64,000 nucleotides of DNA from Nocardia cyriacigeorgica (GCF_010868145.1 NZ_JAAGUY010000024.1:22099-86098); one strand, 5' to 3'. Numbered from the stretch's first letter, positions 42,456 to 51,295 are shown. Numbers and translations: made by a program. The notes: generated by a model not told the origin, from the letters alone.

Positions 42456-42680
42456 CTAGCCCGCCTTCTCCGACAGTTCGACGAGGGCGGCGGCGAGCTG
42501 GAAGTACTTGTTGTTGCCGAGATCGGCGATGGACTTGATCTTCAGAGCGTCCAGCAACTGCTTGTCGTGGGCATCGGTGAGGCCCGCGAGTGCCGACGGT
42601 GGGGCGGCGAGGATCTCCGCGAGGGACTTGTTCTCGTACTCCTTGTCGAGCACTTTGTCGAGCACAACGTTGACGGCCAT
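42456..42680 (-). CDS. Small hypothetical protein with helical repeat pattern
   Basis: A 74-residue protein starting MAVNVVLDKVLDKEYENKSL. The middle LAGLTDAHDKQLLDALKIKS followed by IADLGNNKYFQLAAAL looks like a helix-hairpin-helix type fold (as in small DNA- or protein-binding adaptors), but no family is recognised. GGAG (rc of CTCC 42687-42690) is positioned before the ATG at 42680. A longer upstream frame is unlikely. Confidence 0.72.
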   Translation of the reverse strand: MAVNVVLDKVLDKEYENKSLAEILAAPPSALAGLTDAHDKQLLDALKIKSIADLGNNKYFQLAAALVELSEKAG

Positions 42681-42907
42681 ACGAATCTCCTTCGGACGAA
42701 CCTGCATGTGCAATGCGCACGATATCGCGGCAGGTAGCGTCTCGGGGGCTGAACATCGGAGGAAATCAGCGATCGGCGCGCTGCCTTCTCCCGGAGATTC
42801 ACTCGGTGTGCACTCTCGGCCGTTCCGCCACGGTGGCAATCGGGTGGTTATCCTTGTCGCCGGGGCGACTTGGCGATACGCTTGACCGGCCGATTGCGAG
42901 CAGATTG

Positions 42908-42942
42908 CCAACTCTCGAAGTTCGTACTGAGAGTTGGTTTTT
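42908..42942 (+). terminator. Rho-independent terminator without an assigned gene
   Basis: Stem CCAACTCTC / GAGAGTTGG with a 12-base loop, followed directly by TTTTT on the + strand. No + strand gene ends here; see the orphan unit. Confidence 0.6.
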
Positions 42943-43009
42943 GGCCTGATTAAAAGTCCAGCCGCACTGATGATTTCGTGATTGCCCGTCGGTACCCTCG
43001 ATCAGGAGG

Positions 43010-43039
43010 GCGGGTTCTCCCGATTCAGGGAGAACCCGC
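43010..43039. terminator. Terminator of the conservon operon
   Basis: Perfect 12-bp stem GCGGGTTCTCCC / GGGAGAACCCGC with a 6-base loop, 148 bp past the last leftward gene. Confidence 0.65.
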
Positions 43040-43186
43040 TCATCGCCAAGAATCCCGGCCTTCGCCGAAAGAAACTCACTCGCAGCGCATCTCACGCCTC
43101 GCCCCCATGCGTTCAGCCCGGTGGACAACGCTGCCCGGCGAACCATGGCATCCGGCAGAACGGGCCCGTCATGACGGCGGGCCGGC

Positions 43187-43483
43187 TCATCCGCCGCTCT
43201 TCGCCTCCATCCGGCTCCTGTCGACACTTTCCGCCGCACCCGAATCGGGCCCGGCGCAACCGGACACACCGGGCAGTGCCGAGATCGCTGCCCCGATCCG
43301 AGTGAGCACCTCACCGATCAACGTCACCGGCAGTGACAGCAGCCATGACAGCGACGGACCGGCCAGCTGTTCCACCCGCACGACCAGGTCGGCGACGGTG
43401 GCTTCCAAGTCGCTGACTTCCGTTCGCAATTCCCCTATCTGCGCCCGCAACTCACGCAACAACGCTTCCTGCTCGGCAGTCAT
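43187..43483 (-). CDS. Small coiled-coil protein with a hydrophobic segment
   Basis: A 98-residue protein: MTAEQEALLRELRAQIGELR then TEVSDLEATVADLVVRVEQL form a heptad-repeat coiled coil (residues 1-40), followed by a hydrophobic stretch LSWLLSLPVTLIGEVLTRIGAAI (shown in part; about 45-67) and a polar tail. It is 18 bp after the MHYT-like gene at the end of the operon. No known family; it may be a partner of the NIT kinase system. Confidence 0.75.
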   Translation of the reverse strand: MTAEQEALLRELRAQIGELRTEVSDLEATVADLVVRVEQLAGPSLSWLLSLPVTLIGEVLTRIGAAISALPGVSGCAGPDSGAAESVDRSRMEAKSGG

Positions 43484-43501
43484 CGAATCCCCCCGCCCTG
43501 A

Positions 43502-44320
43502 TCAGCGCGCCGGCTCGAGCACCGGACGCGGAGCCGGATCGACCGCGGCCAGCTCACGCCGATCCGGTGCCACCAGCACGGCAGTGATCGGCAGCGCCAG
43601 CGCCAGCGAACCGAGCACGAACATCGGGAACACGAAGTCGAACAACTGCATCCCGGCGGGAGATTCGGCGGCGTCATCGACGGTGAAGCCGAGCGCCGCG
43701 ACACCGGTGTAGTACACACCGGCAACTCCGACCGAGAACAGCACGATCGTGCCCACCCGCGCCGCGAGGAGCTGCATCGACTGGAACACCCACAGGCATG
43801 CGGTCGCGACGATCACCGCGATGACCGCGGCCACCACCACCAGCCACACCGACAGATCGACCGAGCCTTGCACATCCGCCGAGGCCAGCTCCAGGTACAG
43901 CATCAACCCGGCACCGAGACCCATCACGACACCGCCGGAGAGCAACCGCGGCAGACGCAGTTCGCGACCGGCGATCACCAGCCCGGCGAACACCGCGATG
44001 ACGACCACGGCGACCGAAACACCCAGCGTGGCCGCGTCGTAGCGCAGCACCGTCCCCGGCATGGCCACCCCGAGCAGGAGCACCGCCGTCGCCAGCCAGA
44101 TGCCGACCCCGCCGATCGAGATCGCGCCCGCGGCCAGCCACACCGGCCGGAACCGAGCCGAACGCCTGCCGTGCACCACACAGGCCAGGCCGACCAGCGC
44201 GCCGAGCGCCGACACCCCGAACGAGAGTCCGATGAGCCAGTAACCCATCGCGAACCACTCCATCTCGGCGGTCCCGTCGGCCGCGAGCAGCCCTGTTGCC
44301 GAAGCCAGTGTGTCAGCCAT
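43502..44320 (-). CDS. MHYT-domain-like membrane protein lacking its metal ligands
   Basis: A 272-residue integral membrane protein with seven or so helices. The start FAMGYWLIGLSFGVSALGAL is typical of the MHYT sensor family. In true MHYT domains each repeat has an HY/MH pair for a metal; here the corresponding places read WLATAVLL and VYYTGVAALG, without His. So metal or gas sensing of the known type is not expected. Overlaps the GTPase gene by 8 bp in the conservon-like operon, where such proteins are sometimes found in streptomycetes. Confidence 0.78.
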   Translation of the reverse strand: MADTLASATGLLAADGTAEMEWFAMGYWLIGLSFGVSALGALVGLACVVHGRRSARFRPVWLAAGAISIGGVGIWLATAVLLLGVAMPGTVLRYDAATLGVSVAVVVIAVFAGLVIAGRELRLPRLLSGGVVMGLGAGLMLYLELASADVQGSVDLSVWLVVVAAVIAVIVATACLWVFQSMQLLAARVGTIVLFSVGVAGVYYTGVAALGFTVDDAAESPAGMQLFDFVFPMFVLGSLALALPITAVLVAPDRRELAAVDPAPRPVLEPAR

Positions 44321-44948
44321 GCCGGGCGGCCCCTTCCAATTCCATGGCCTGCAGCTCGGAGATCGCGTACTCGGTCACCGCCGCCAGCGCCTGGCGCACC
44401 TCGACGGCATTGCGCGCGTCGATATCCACGATCGGCACACCGGGACGCACCGACAGTGCCTCACGCAGTTCCGCGATCGGGAAACGTGGCGCGTCGGGGA
44501 ATCGGTTGACCGCGATGAGGAACGGCAGATTACGTGCCTCGAAGAAGTCGACCGCCGCGAAACTGTCCTCCAGCCTGCGGGTATCGATGAGCACCACCGC
44601 GCCGATGGCACCGCGGATCAGGTCGTCCCACATGAACCAGAAACGCCGCTGGCCTGGCGTGCCGAACAGATACAGCACCAGGTTGCCCGGCAGGATGATC
44701 CGGCCGAAATCCATGGCGACCGTGGTCGTCTCCTTCTCCGGGGTATCGGCGAGATCGTCGATACCGTCGGAGAAGCGGGTGACCATCGCCTCGGTGCGCA
44801 GCGGAACGATCTCCGATACCGCACCGACGAAAGTGGTCTTGCCCGCACCGAATCCACCAGCGACGACAATCTTGGTCGACGCTGTGCGGTTGTCGGTGTC
44901 CTCGGGCGCGGAGCCCCGATCCGGTCTCCTATAGGGCACGGAGTCCAC
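44313..44948 (-). CDS. Conservon GTP/ATP-binding protein (CvnD-like)
   Basis: A small Ras-like P-loop protein of the conservon family, 211 residues. Motifs: Walker A VVAGGFGAGKTTFVGAVS (about residue 29-46), switch-like TTTVAMDFGRI, the DXXG-equivalent YLFGTPGQRRFWFMWDD (here GTPG), and AVNRFPDAP in place of NKXD. Starts with GTG at 44948 (or 44939), overlapping the DUF742 gene by 20 bp. Acts downstream of a NIT sensor in a switch complex by analogy with Streptomyces CvnABCD. Confidence 0.9.
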   Translation of the reverse strand: MDSVPYRRPDRGSAPEDTDNRTASTKIVVAGGFGAGKTTFVGAVSEIVPLRTEAMVTRFSDGIDDLADTPEKETTTVAMDFGRIILPGNLVLYLFGTPGQRRFWFMWDDLIRGAIGAVVLIDTRRLEDSFAAVDFFEARNLPFLIAVNRFPDAPRFPIAELREALSVRPGVPIVDIDARNAVEVRQALAAVTEYAISELQAMELEGAARHG

Positions 44949-45303
44949 GCAAAGTCCTCTCCATCAGGGAACGGCGTTCGTCATAGCTCGCCTGTTCGGT
45001 CAGAGTCGAATGCACTCGCAGGTTCCCGTCCACGACGAGATCGCCGATAACGACCCGGACCATACCGAGCGGACGATCCAGGTGTGCGGCGATTTCGGCA
45101 ACTGAGAGCAGGTGCGCACCGAGTCTCAGGATCTCGATGCGGATATCACCGGACGGCCAATCACCGCGCGGGGTATAGGAGATGGTCTCGATGACCGCTT
45201 CCAGCGGGAGGTCGACCGCGGGCTCGGTGCGCCCCGACGTCAGGGCATACGGTCTGACGCGAGTGGTTGGCCGGTTGTACGGCCCGGAGCCGAATGTGGA
45301 CAT
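44929..45303 (-). CDS. DUF742 protein (CvnC-like)
   Basis: A 124-residue conservon component with the DUF742 pattern: RVRPYALTSGRTEP at the N-terminus, then LLSVAEIAAHLDRPLGMVRV and VIGDLVVDGNLRVHS, a winged-helix-like core. It sits between the Roadblock and GTPase genes; start ATG 45303, 7 bp from the Roadblock stop. The partner role in signal relay is inferred from streptomycete conservons. Confidence 0.92.
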   Translation of the reverse strand: MSTFGSGPYNRPTTRVRPYALTSGRTEPAVDLPLEAVIETISYTPRGDWPSGDIRIEILRLGAHLLSVAEIAAHLDRPLGMVRVVIGDLVVDGNLRVHSTLTEQASYDERRSLMERTLRGLRAL

Positions 45304-45310
45304 CGAACAC

Positions 45311-45724
45311 TCAGACTGCTGTGCGGGCGGTGGCCGAAACCACCGAGCCCACTCGATCGACCAGCAACGCCATTTCGTAGCCGATGCGGCCGATATCGTG
45401 CGACTTGTTCGCCAGCACCGCTAGGTGCGAGCCGTTGCCGACGCTCATCACCAGCAGGTAGCCGCGTTGCATCTCCACGATCGACTGCATCACTTTGCCG
45501 CCGTCGAAAAGCTGTGCGGCGCCCGCGGACAGACTCGCCAGGCCGGCCGTCACCGCGGCCAGCTGTTCGGCGCGGTCCGCCGGCAGGGCCGGGCTGGTGG
45601 CCTGCAAAAGGCCGTCCGCCGACACCAGGACCGCGTGCGAGACTCCGGGTACGTCCCGGGTGAACCGGGCTACCAGCCAATTCAGGTTCTCGTCTGTGGT
45701 GCTGTTCGGGTTCGGGTTGGTCAT
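45311..45724 (-). CDS. Roadblock/LC7-domain protein (CvnB-like)
   Basis: A 137-residue Roadblock/LC7 protein: LNWLVARFTRDVPGVSHAVL, VSADGLLQATSPALPADRAE, LAAVTAGLASLSAGAA and the C-terminal VGNGSHLAVLANKSHDIGRI. These proteins regulate small GTPases. The ATG at 45724 overlaps the sensor kinase stop by 4 bp (ATGA); a longer frame upstream lies inside the kinase gene. Confidence 0.93.
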   Translation of the reverse strand: MTNPNPNSTTDENLNWLVARFTRDVPGVSHAVLVSADGLLQATSPALPADRAEQLAAVTAGLASLSAGAAQLFDGGKVMQSIVEMQRGYLLVMSVGNGSHLAVLANKSHDIGRIGYEMALLVDRVGSVVSATARTAV

Positions 45725-48606
45725 GCAAGCCCTCCGTCGTTGTGCTGCGCGTCGGCCCGCCCGCTGCGGACTCCACTGAGATGCCTGGTCAGGTTGTTCC
45801 GGATCTCCTCCGGGTCGCGAGCGCCCGCTTCTTCGGCCGGGGCCAGGCCACCCGGCACCAATTGTGCGCCCGGCCTGCGGATCGGCAGGCCGCCGACCGT
45901 TCGGGCGCTGGTGGTCGGCTTGCTGGCGTCCTCGGCCGCCATCCAGCCTGCATCCGCGGGGGAGGACCAGGTGCTGCTCGATGGCTGTGCCGTCGCGGGC
46001 TCGACCAGCCACTCCGACACCATGCGCTGATAGATCGGGGTCGGCGAATCACCGCCGACGGGTTGCAGCCGGGTCGATGTCGAGGTCGCCGCTGCGGATT
46101 CGGCGGTGACGGTGACGGTCTCGGGTGCCTGCGGCGCGGGGACCGGCTGCGGTGCCCGGTCCGGCTGCGGCGCCGGAGGAGCCTCGGGAACTTGTGGCTC
46201 GTCGCGGGCGGCGCCCGGGCGCCGGATCGGCAGACCGGAACCGGCGGTCGTGGTCCGCGGTTCCGGCTCGGCCTGCGGAGTCACGATCGGGTGTTCGGCG
46301 GTCTCCGCCCACAATCCGGTCGGTTCTTCGTCGGGTTCGGCGGTGACGATCCGATTCGGGCCGGTGTCGGCGTCGCCCGGATGGGGTTCGGGGGTCGGCG
46401 GGCCGAACGGCGTGGCGTCGGAGCGCTCCTCGGCGTCTGTGCGGCCGTTGGTGGACTCCGAACCGGACTCCGGACGAGCGCTCGCGGGCACCGAGATCGA
46501 GGGCTGCTCCGGCGGCTCGGCGACCCGCATGGACGGGCGACGTTGCGGCAGCCCGGAACTGGTCGTACCCCAGGTCGACATCGGGGGCACGGGTACGGAT
46601 TCGGCAGGCGCCTGCGGCGGCGCTTCCGGCAGATTCGGCACCGACACCAGGGCCCGCTGCGGTGGAGCGCCGGGCGGCAGCGCGGCGAACGGGTCGGTCG
46701 CGGGCTTGCCGCCGGGCACCCCGTCCTCGTCCATCGCCGGTGCGACGAGAGCGCCCGGCAGATGCACGCTCGCGGTGATGCCTGGCTGCTGCGCCATCGT
46801 GGAGGTCCGGCGCAGGCTGACGGTGATGGTGTGCCGTTTGGCGAGCCGGCCGACAACGAACAGACCCATTCGCCGGGCGGTTTCGATGGTGACCTCACCG
46901 CCGGAGGCGAGGCGTTCGTTGGTGGCCTGCAGGTCCTCGGCCGACATGCCGAGGCCGCGGTCGGTGATCTCGATCAAGTAGCCGCCGTCGACCGCACGCG
47001 AAACGGTGACCGCGACCGGCGTGGTCGGCGGGGAGTAACGCAGCGCATTGTCGATCAGCTCGGCGAGCAGGTGCTCGATATCGACCGCGGGCTCACCGGC
47101 GACGATGCCATCGGGCACCGTGCCGATCTCGACCCGCTGGTAGTCCTCGACCTGGGAGACCGCGCTCCACAGCATGTCCGACAGCGGCACCGGCTGCAGC
47201 TGGCCACGGCGCAGCGCGGTACCGGCGAGCACGAGCAGGTTGTCGCCGTTACGGCGCATGCGGGTGGCGAGGTGGTCGAGGCGGAACAGGCTCTGCAGGC
47301 GTTCGCTGTTCTCCTCGTCGTGTTCGAGGGTCTCGATCAGCGCAAGCTGCTGTTCCACGAGGGACTGGCTGCGCCGCGACAGCGTCTCGAACATGTTGCC
47401 GATCTGCACCCGCAGACGGGCCTGCTCGGCGGCGAGATTCAGCGCCTGTTCGTGCATTTCGTCGACGGCTCGGGCCAGCTGGCCGATCTCGTCGGTGGTG
47501 TGCACCGCGACCGGGGTGATCTTCGGGGTGGTACCACCGGCACGCACCACCGAAAGCTCGTCGGGCAGCTTGACGTGCGCGACCTCGAGTGCGTCACGAC
47601 GCAGCCTGCGCACCGGGACGACCAGGGTGCGCGCGACCGCGAGGGCCAGCGCCAGGCCGGCGAGCAGGACCGCGATCACGATGGTGGTTTCCCGCAGCGC
47701 GCTGTTCTGCGCTTCGGTGGTGCGGTCGAGCAGGGCGGCGTCGATGACGTCGGTCAGCTGTGCGGTGGTCGCGTCGTAGGTGTCGGCACTGATCTGTAGC
47801 GAGTCCAGTACGGCCGGGTTGCTCGCCGGGTCGGCGGTGTTCTGGCTGAAGGTGGCCAGCCTGGTCTGCACCGCGTCAAGCAGCGGACGCATATTGCCTG
47901 CCAGCTCCGGCAGGATCTGACCGTACTGGTAGATCATGGTCAGCTCGGCGCCCGCGGAGGTGAGCACCCTGGCCCGCATGCTCGGGTTGCGCGCCGCGTC
48001 CGGCGAGCTGATCAGCATGCGCTGTTCGGTGAGCACGCGGCGGGCGGTCTGAATCGTGGTCAGCTGGAGAAAGTATCGCTGGATGACGAGGTCTTCCACC
48101 GAGGGCGACAGCGCCAGCGCGTTACTGATGCGCATGCCGATCTCGTCGGCCTGATCACCGACCATGGCGGGCGAGCCACTGCGCAGGCTGTTGCGCATGG
48201 TGGTGCCGATGGCCACGGCCGAGGACAGCTCGGCGGTCACCTTGCTGCTGACACCGGTGTCCTGCAGCGCGGTTTCCATATCAGCCAGCGCCTGATCGAA
48301 GCGGGTCAGCGCGGCATCGGTGCGCGGGTCGGCGGTGTTGCCCCAGCTCGAGGTCGCGGTCACAGCCAGATGTTCGGTGGCGGTACCGAACTTGACGATG
48401 GGCCGGATGATGATGGCCTGTTCAGTGGCCGCATCCAGTTGGTCCATGGTCTGGAGCTCGTTGTTGATCCGCAGCACCGCGAACACGGTGGCGAGTACCA
48501 CCGGCAGCACGAGCACGATGCCGACCTTGCGGGTAACCGACCAGTTGGGCAGGCTGAATTGCCAGGGTCGCGGTGCAGCTTCCATCCGCTTGTGTCGCCT
48601 CCGCAT
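45721..48606 (-). CDS. Nitrate/nitrite-sensing (NIT) histidine-kinase-like protein (CvnA-like)
   Basis: A 961-residue membrane sensor. TM1 (VTRKVGIVLVLPVVLATVFA, about residue 25) leads to an extracellular NIT domain (about 45-310), TM2 (TTIVIAVLLAGLALALAVAR), a HAMP-like segment (VVPVRRLRRDALEVAHVKLP), a helical dimerisation region with LFRLDHLATRMRRNGDNLLV, and a HATPase_c domain with LIDNALRYSPPTTPVAVTVS and TDRGLGMSAEDLQATN. The last ~300 residues are Pro/Glu-rich and disordered with repeated GLPIRRPG motifs. ATG at 48606 was chosen over the adjacent GTG 48609. First gene of the conservon operon. Confidence 0.9.
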   Translation of the reverse strand: MRRRHKRMEAAPRPWQFSLPNWSVTRKVGIVLVLPVVLATVFAVLRINNELQTMDQLDAATEQAIIIRPIVKFGTATEHLAVTATSSWGNTADPRTDAALTRFDQALADMETALQDTGVSSKVTAELSSAVAIGTTMRNSLRSGSPAMVGDQADEIGMRISNALALSPSVEDLVIQRYFLQLTTIQTARRVLTEQRMLISSPDAARNPSMRARVLTSAGAELTMIYQYGQILPELAGNMRPLLDAVQTRLATFSQNTADPASNPAVLDSLQISADTYDATTAQLTDVIDAALLDRTTEAQNSALRETTIVIAVLLAGLALALAVARTLVVPVRRLRRDALEVAHVKLPDELSVVRAGGTTPKITPVAVHTTDEIGQLARAVDEMHEQALNLAAEQARLRVQIGNMFETLSRRSQSLVEQQLALIETLEHDEENSERLQSLFRLDHLATRMRRNGDNLLVLAGTALRRGQLQPVPLSDMLWSAVSQVEDYQRVEIGTVPDGIVAGEPAVDIEHLLAELIDNALRYSPPTTPVAVTVSRAVDGGYLIEITDRGLGMSAEDLQATNERLASGGEVTIETARRMGLFVVGRLAKRHTITVSLRRTSTMAQQPGITASVHLPGALVAPAMDEDGVPGGKPATDPFAALPPGAPPQRALVSVPNLPEAPPQAPAESVPVPPMSTWGTTSSGLPQRRPSMRVAEPPEQPSISVPASARPESGSESTNGRTDAEERSDATPFGPPTPEPHPGDADTGPNRIVTAEPDEEPTGLWAETAEHPIVTPQAEPEPRTTTAGSGLPIRRPGAARDEPQVPEAPPAPQPDRAPQPVPAPQAPETVTVTAESAAATSTSTRLQPVGGDSPTPIYQRMVSEWLVEPATAQPSSSTWSSPADAGWMAAEDASKPTTSARTVGGLPIRRPGAQLVPGGLAPAEEAGARDPEEIRNNLTRHLSGVRSGRADAQHNDGGLA

Positions 48607-48943
48607 CACGAGTGACCCCGGCCGCGCGTGGCTGTTCTGGATTCGATTCGACCCGCGCCAGAACCAACCTGAGGTCTTCTTTTTACCGCAGGAAACATAC
48701 CCCGCAGCGACAGCATCGGCAATCTGACGTTCCCTGCGTTAAACCTCGAATATGGCTGTGGAGAACAAGTTTCGCGTATGAATCATTACGCACGGGCCCG
48801 TTCGGCCGGCAATCGGTTGAATCCCCAGGTCACGATCATTTATCGGGTCACGGGCAAACGTTTCGGCCGAGGATTTGGCCCGGTGCGGCGTGTCACGGGA
48901 GCCCTCTCAGTCGGCTCTCAGTCGATGCGGTCAAACTGGTGAC
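48607..48943. other. Divergent promoter region, conservon versus mprAB
   Basis: 337 bp. It carries an MprA-type repeat next to mprA and AT-rich stretches at 48670-48730 and 48770-48800, but no gene. Confidence 0.5.
48904..48921 (+). promoter_or_regulatory. MprA box upstream of mprA
   Basis: Direct repeat CTCTCAG-TCGG-CTCTCAG, 11-bp period, 22 bp before the mprA ATG. The same repeat appears before pepD. Confidence 0.7.
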
Positions 48944-49630
48944 ATGCGCATTCTGGTAGTCGACGACGATCGCGCCGTCCGGGAATCGCTGCGGCGGTCG
49001 CTGACCTTCAACGGCTACACCGTCGACCTCGCGGTCGATGGTGTCGACGCACTGGACAAAGTGACCGCACAGCGACCGGACGCGCTCGTGCTCGATGTGA
49101 TGATGCCGCGCCTGGACGGGCTGGAAGTGTGCCGCCGCTTGCGCAGCACCGGTGACGATCTGCCGATTCTGGTTTTGACCGCGCGGGATTCGGTTTCCGA
49201 ACGAGTAGCGGGTCTCGACGCCGGCGCCGACGACTATTTGCCGAAACCATTCGCACTCGAGGAATTGCTCGCACGGCTGCGCGCACTGTTGCGCCGCCGG
49301 ACCAGCGACGCGGGTGAGGCGTCGGAAACGATGCGCTTCGCTGATCTGTCGCTCGATCCCGTCACCCGCGAGGTGTTGCGCGGATCGCGGTCGATCAGCC
49401 TGACCCGCACCGAGTTCTCGCTGCTGGAAATGTTGATGGCCAATCCGCGCCGCGTGCTGACCCGCGGCCGGATTCTGGAGGAGGTGTGGGGCTACGACTT
49501 CCCCACCTCCGGCAACGCGCTCGAGGTGTATATCGGCTACCTGCGGCGTAAAACCGAGGCCGACGGCGAGCCACGCCTGATCCACACTGTCCGCGGTGTC
49601 GGCTACGTACTGCGGGAGACACCGCCGTAG
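48944..49630 (+). CDS. mprA: Response regulator MprA
   Basis: OmpR/PhoB-type regulator of envelope stress, 228 residues. The receiver has acidic residues in VVDDDRAVRESL, the phosphorylated Asp in ALVLDVMMPRLDGLE (about 52), Thr in VLTARDS and Lys in DYLPKPFALEELLARLRALL. The C-terminal winged helix has LTRTEFSLLEMLMANPRRVL and LEVYIGYLRRKTEADGEPRL. ATG at 48944. Gene order mprA-mprB-pepD-moaB2 equals Rv0981-Rv0984. Autoregulation is supported by the box just upstream. Confidence 0.94.
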   Translation: MRILVVDDDRAVRESLRRSLTFNGYTVDLAVDGVDALDKVTAQRPDALVLDVMMPRLDGLEVCRRLRSTGDDLPILVLTARDSVSERVAGLDAGADDYLPKPFALEELLARLRALLRRRTSDAGEASETMRFADLSLDPVTREVLRGSRSISLTRTEFSLLEMLMANPRRVLTRGRILEEVWGYDFPTSGNALEVYIGYLRRKTEADGEPRLIHTVRGVGYVLRETPP

Positions 49631-49642
49631 GCGGGCGAGGAC

Positions 49643-51199
49643 ATGGCACGGACAACTTCCAAACGACAGGCGAAATCCGGCGCGAACGAGACCGTCGCCC
49701 CACTCGGCTCATCGCGTCGCGGTGCGGACGAGCCCGCGCCGATGCGCCCGCCCACCCCGCTGACCAGGACGGTGTCGCTGCGTTGGCGGGTGACGCTGCT
49801 CGCGGCCTCGGTGGTGGCGATCGCGGTTGCGGTCACCTCGATCGCGGCCTACGCGATGGTGGCGCGCGCCCTCTACGGTGACGTTGACGCACAGCTGCGC
49901 GCCAGGGCCGCGACCATGATCAACGGCGATATCGACAGCATGGCGTTCCAGTCGCTCGGTGTGGCGACGCTGTTCTCCAACAACATCGGCGTCGGTCTGA
50001 TCTACCCCTTCTCGGTGTCCTCGCCCCCGAGCACGCCGGAAGGTGAGCGCACCCTCGACAGTCTCCCGGTCTACATACCGCCACAGCCGACCAAACCACC
50101 CATCGGCACCGAGGAGATCGCGGTCGCCAAGGGCGAACACACCTCGTCGCTGCGCACCTACAACAACCAGCGCGTGCTGGCTCGACGCATGGATTCGGGT
50201 GTGACGCTGGTGATCTCCCAACGGCTGGAACCGACCCGTGAGGTGCTCGACCGGCTGGCCTGGCTGCTGTTCGTTGTCGGTGGTTGCGGCGTGCTGCTGG
50301 CCGCGGCGGCAGGCACCGCGGTCGGCCGCACCGGGTTGCGGCCCATCGCCCGGCTCACCGCGGCTACCGAGCGGGTGGCCCGCACCGACGACCTGACCCC
50401 GATTCCGGTCACCGGTGACGACGAGCTGGCCCGGCTCACCGAGAGTTTCAACACGATGCTGCGCGCGCTCGCCGAATCGCGTGATCGGCAGCGGCGGCTG
50501 GTCGCCGACGCCGGCCACGAGCTGCGCACCCCGCTGACCTCGCTGCGCACCAATATGGAACTGCTGATCGCCGCGGGCAGGCCGGGCGCCCCGCGGATTC
50601 CGGACGAGGACATGGCCGAGCTGCGCATGGATGTGGTCGCCCAGATCGAGGAGCTGTCCACGCTGGTCGGCGACCTGGTCGACCTGGCACGGGAGGACGC
50701 GCCGGAAACCGTCTACGAACGGGTCGATCTCGGCGAGGTCGCCGAGCGGGCGCTCGAGCGCGCGCGCCGTCGCCGCGGCTCGATCGAGTTCGTCGCCGCA
50801 CTGCGGCCGTGGTTCGTCTACGGGCACGAGGCCGGGTTGGAGCGGGCGATCCTCAACGTTCTCGATAATGCGGCGAAATGGAGCCCGGCAGGCGCGCAGG
50901 TGCGGGTCAGTATGGCCGAGGTGGGTCGTGGGCTGCTGGAACTGTCGGTCGACGATGCCGGCCCCGGCATTCCTCCGGCCGAACGTGAGCTGGTGTTCGA
51001 ACGCTTCTACCGGACTACCGCCTCGCGTTCCATGCCGGGATCGGGGCTCGGACTGGCAATCGTGAAACAGGTCGTGACAAAACACGGCGGCACGATCACG
51101 ATCGATACCTCCGAGCGTGGTGGCGCGCTGATCCGCATCGTGCTGCCCGGTGAGGCAGGTGCGCCCGTCGCCACCGCCGAGGACGAGCCGGATCCCTAG
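49643..51199 (+). CDS. mprB: Sensor histidine kinase MprB
   Basis: Membrane sensor partner of MprA, 518 residues. TM1 (VTLLAASVVAIAVAVTSIAA, about residues 50-69), extracellular loop of about 150 residues, TM2 (LLFVVGGCGVLLAAAAGTAV), HAMP, the phosphoacceptor His in VADAGHELRTPLTSLRTNME (about 292) and an HATPase domain (ILNVLDNAAKWSPAG, DDAGPGIPPAERELVFERFY, GSGLGLAIVKQVV). The first ~40 residues form a basic/Pro-rich extension. GAGGAC precedes ATG 49643, 12 bp after mprA. Confidence 0.94.
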   Translation: MARTTSKRQAKSGANETVAPLGSSRRGADEPAPMRPPTPLTRTVSLRWRVTLLAASVVAIAVAVTSIAAYAMVARALYGDVDAQLRARAATMINGDIDSMAFQSLGVATLFSNNIGVGLIYPFSVSSPPSTPEGERTLDSLPVYIPPQPTKPPIGTEEIAVAKGEHTSSLRTYNNQRVLARRMDSGVTLVISQRLEPTREVLDRLAWLLFVVGGCGVLLAAAAGTAVGRTGLRPIARLTAATERVARTDDLTPIPVTGDDELARLTESFNTMLRALAESRDRQRRLVADAGHELRTPLTSLRTNMELLIAAGRPGAPRIPDEDMAELRMDVVAQIEELSTLVGDLVDLAREDAPETVYERVDLGEVAERALERARRRRGSIEFVAALRPWFVYGHEAGLERAILNVLDNAAKWSPAGAQVRVSMAEVGRGLLELSVDDAGPGIPPAERELVFERFYRTTASRSMPGSGLGLAIVKQVVTKHGGTITIDTSERGGALIRIVLPGEAGAPVATAEDEPDP

Positions 51200-51228
51200 A
51201 TCACAATCCGCAGAAAACTGAAAGCACG

Positions 51229-51246
51229 GTCTCAGTCCGCTCTCAG
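51229..51246 (+). promoter_or_regulatory. MprA box upstream of pepD
   Basis: Direct repeat GTCTCAG-TCCG-CTCTCAG, 11-bp period, 49 bp before the pepD ATG. Almost identical to the box at 48904. Confidence 0.7.
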
Positions 51247-51295
51247 CAGTCGGCGCCACGCTGGACAGCACGACGTGAGAAAGAAACGAGTAACC

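Larger units (their letters stand above)
42681..43186. other. 506-bp gap with an orphan promoter-terminator unit
   Basis: No supported gene. It holds a sigma-70-like promoter reading right, -35 TTGTCG (42854-42859), 17-bp spacer, -10 TACGCT (42877-42882), then a hairpin with a U tract at 42908-42942, and a separate strong hairpin at 43010-43039 that probably ends the leftward conservon operon. Confidence 0.45.

Noticed and set aside
42799..43314. A 171-codon reverse frame between the conservon and the small hypothetical gene
   Set aside because: It crosses two hairpins, has a mixed codon pattern and no recognisable domain.
45742..47799. A 685-codon forward frame inside the NIT kinase region
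   Set aside because: Reverse-strand domains (HATPase, HAMP) are clear; the forward frame is low-complexity Arg/Gly sequence.
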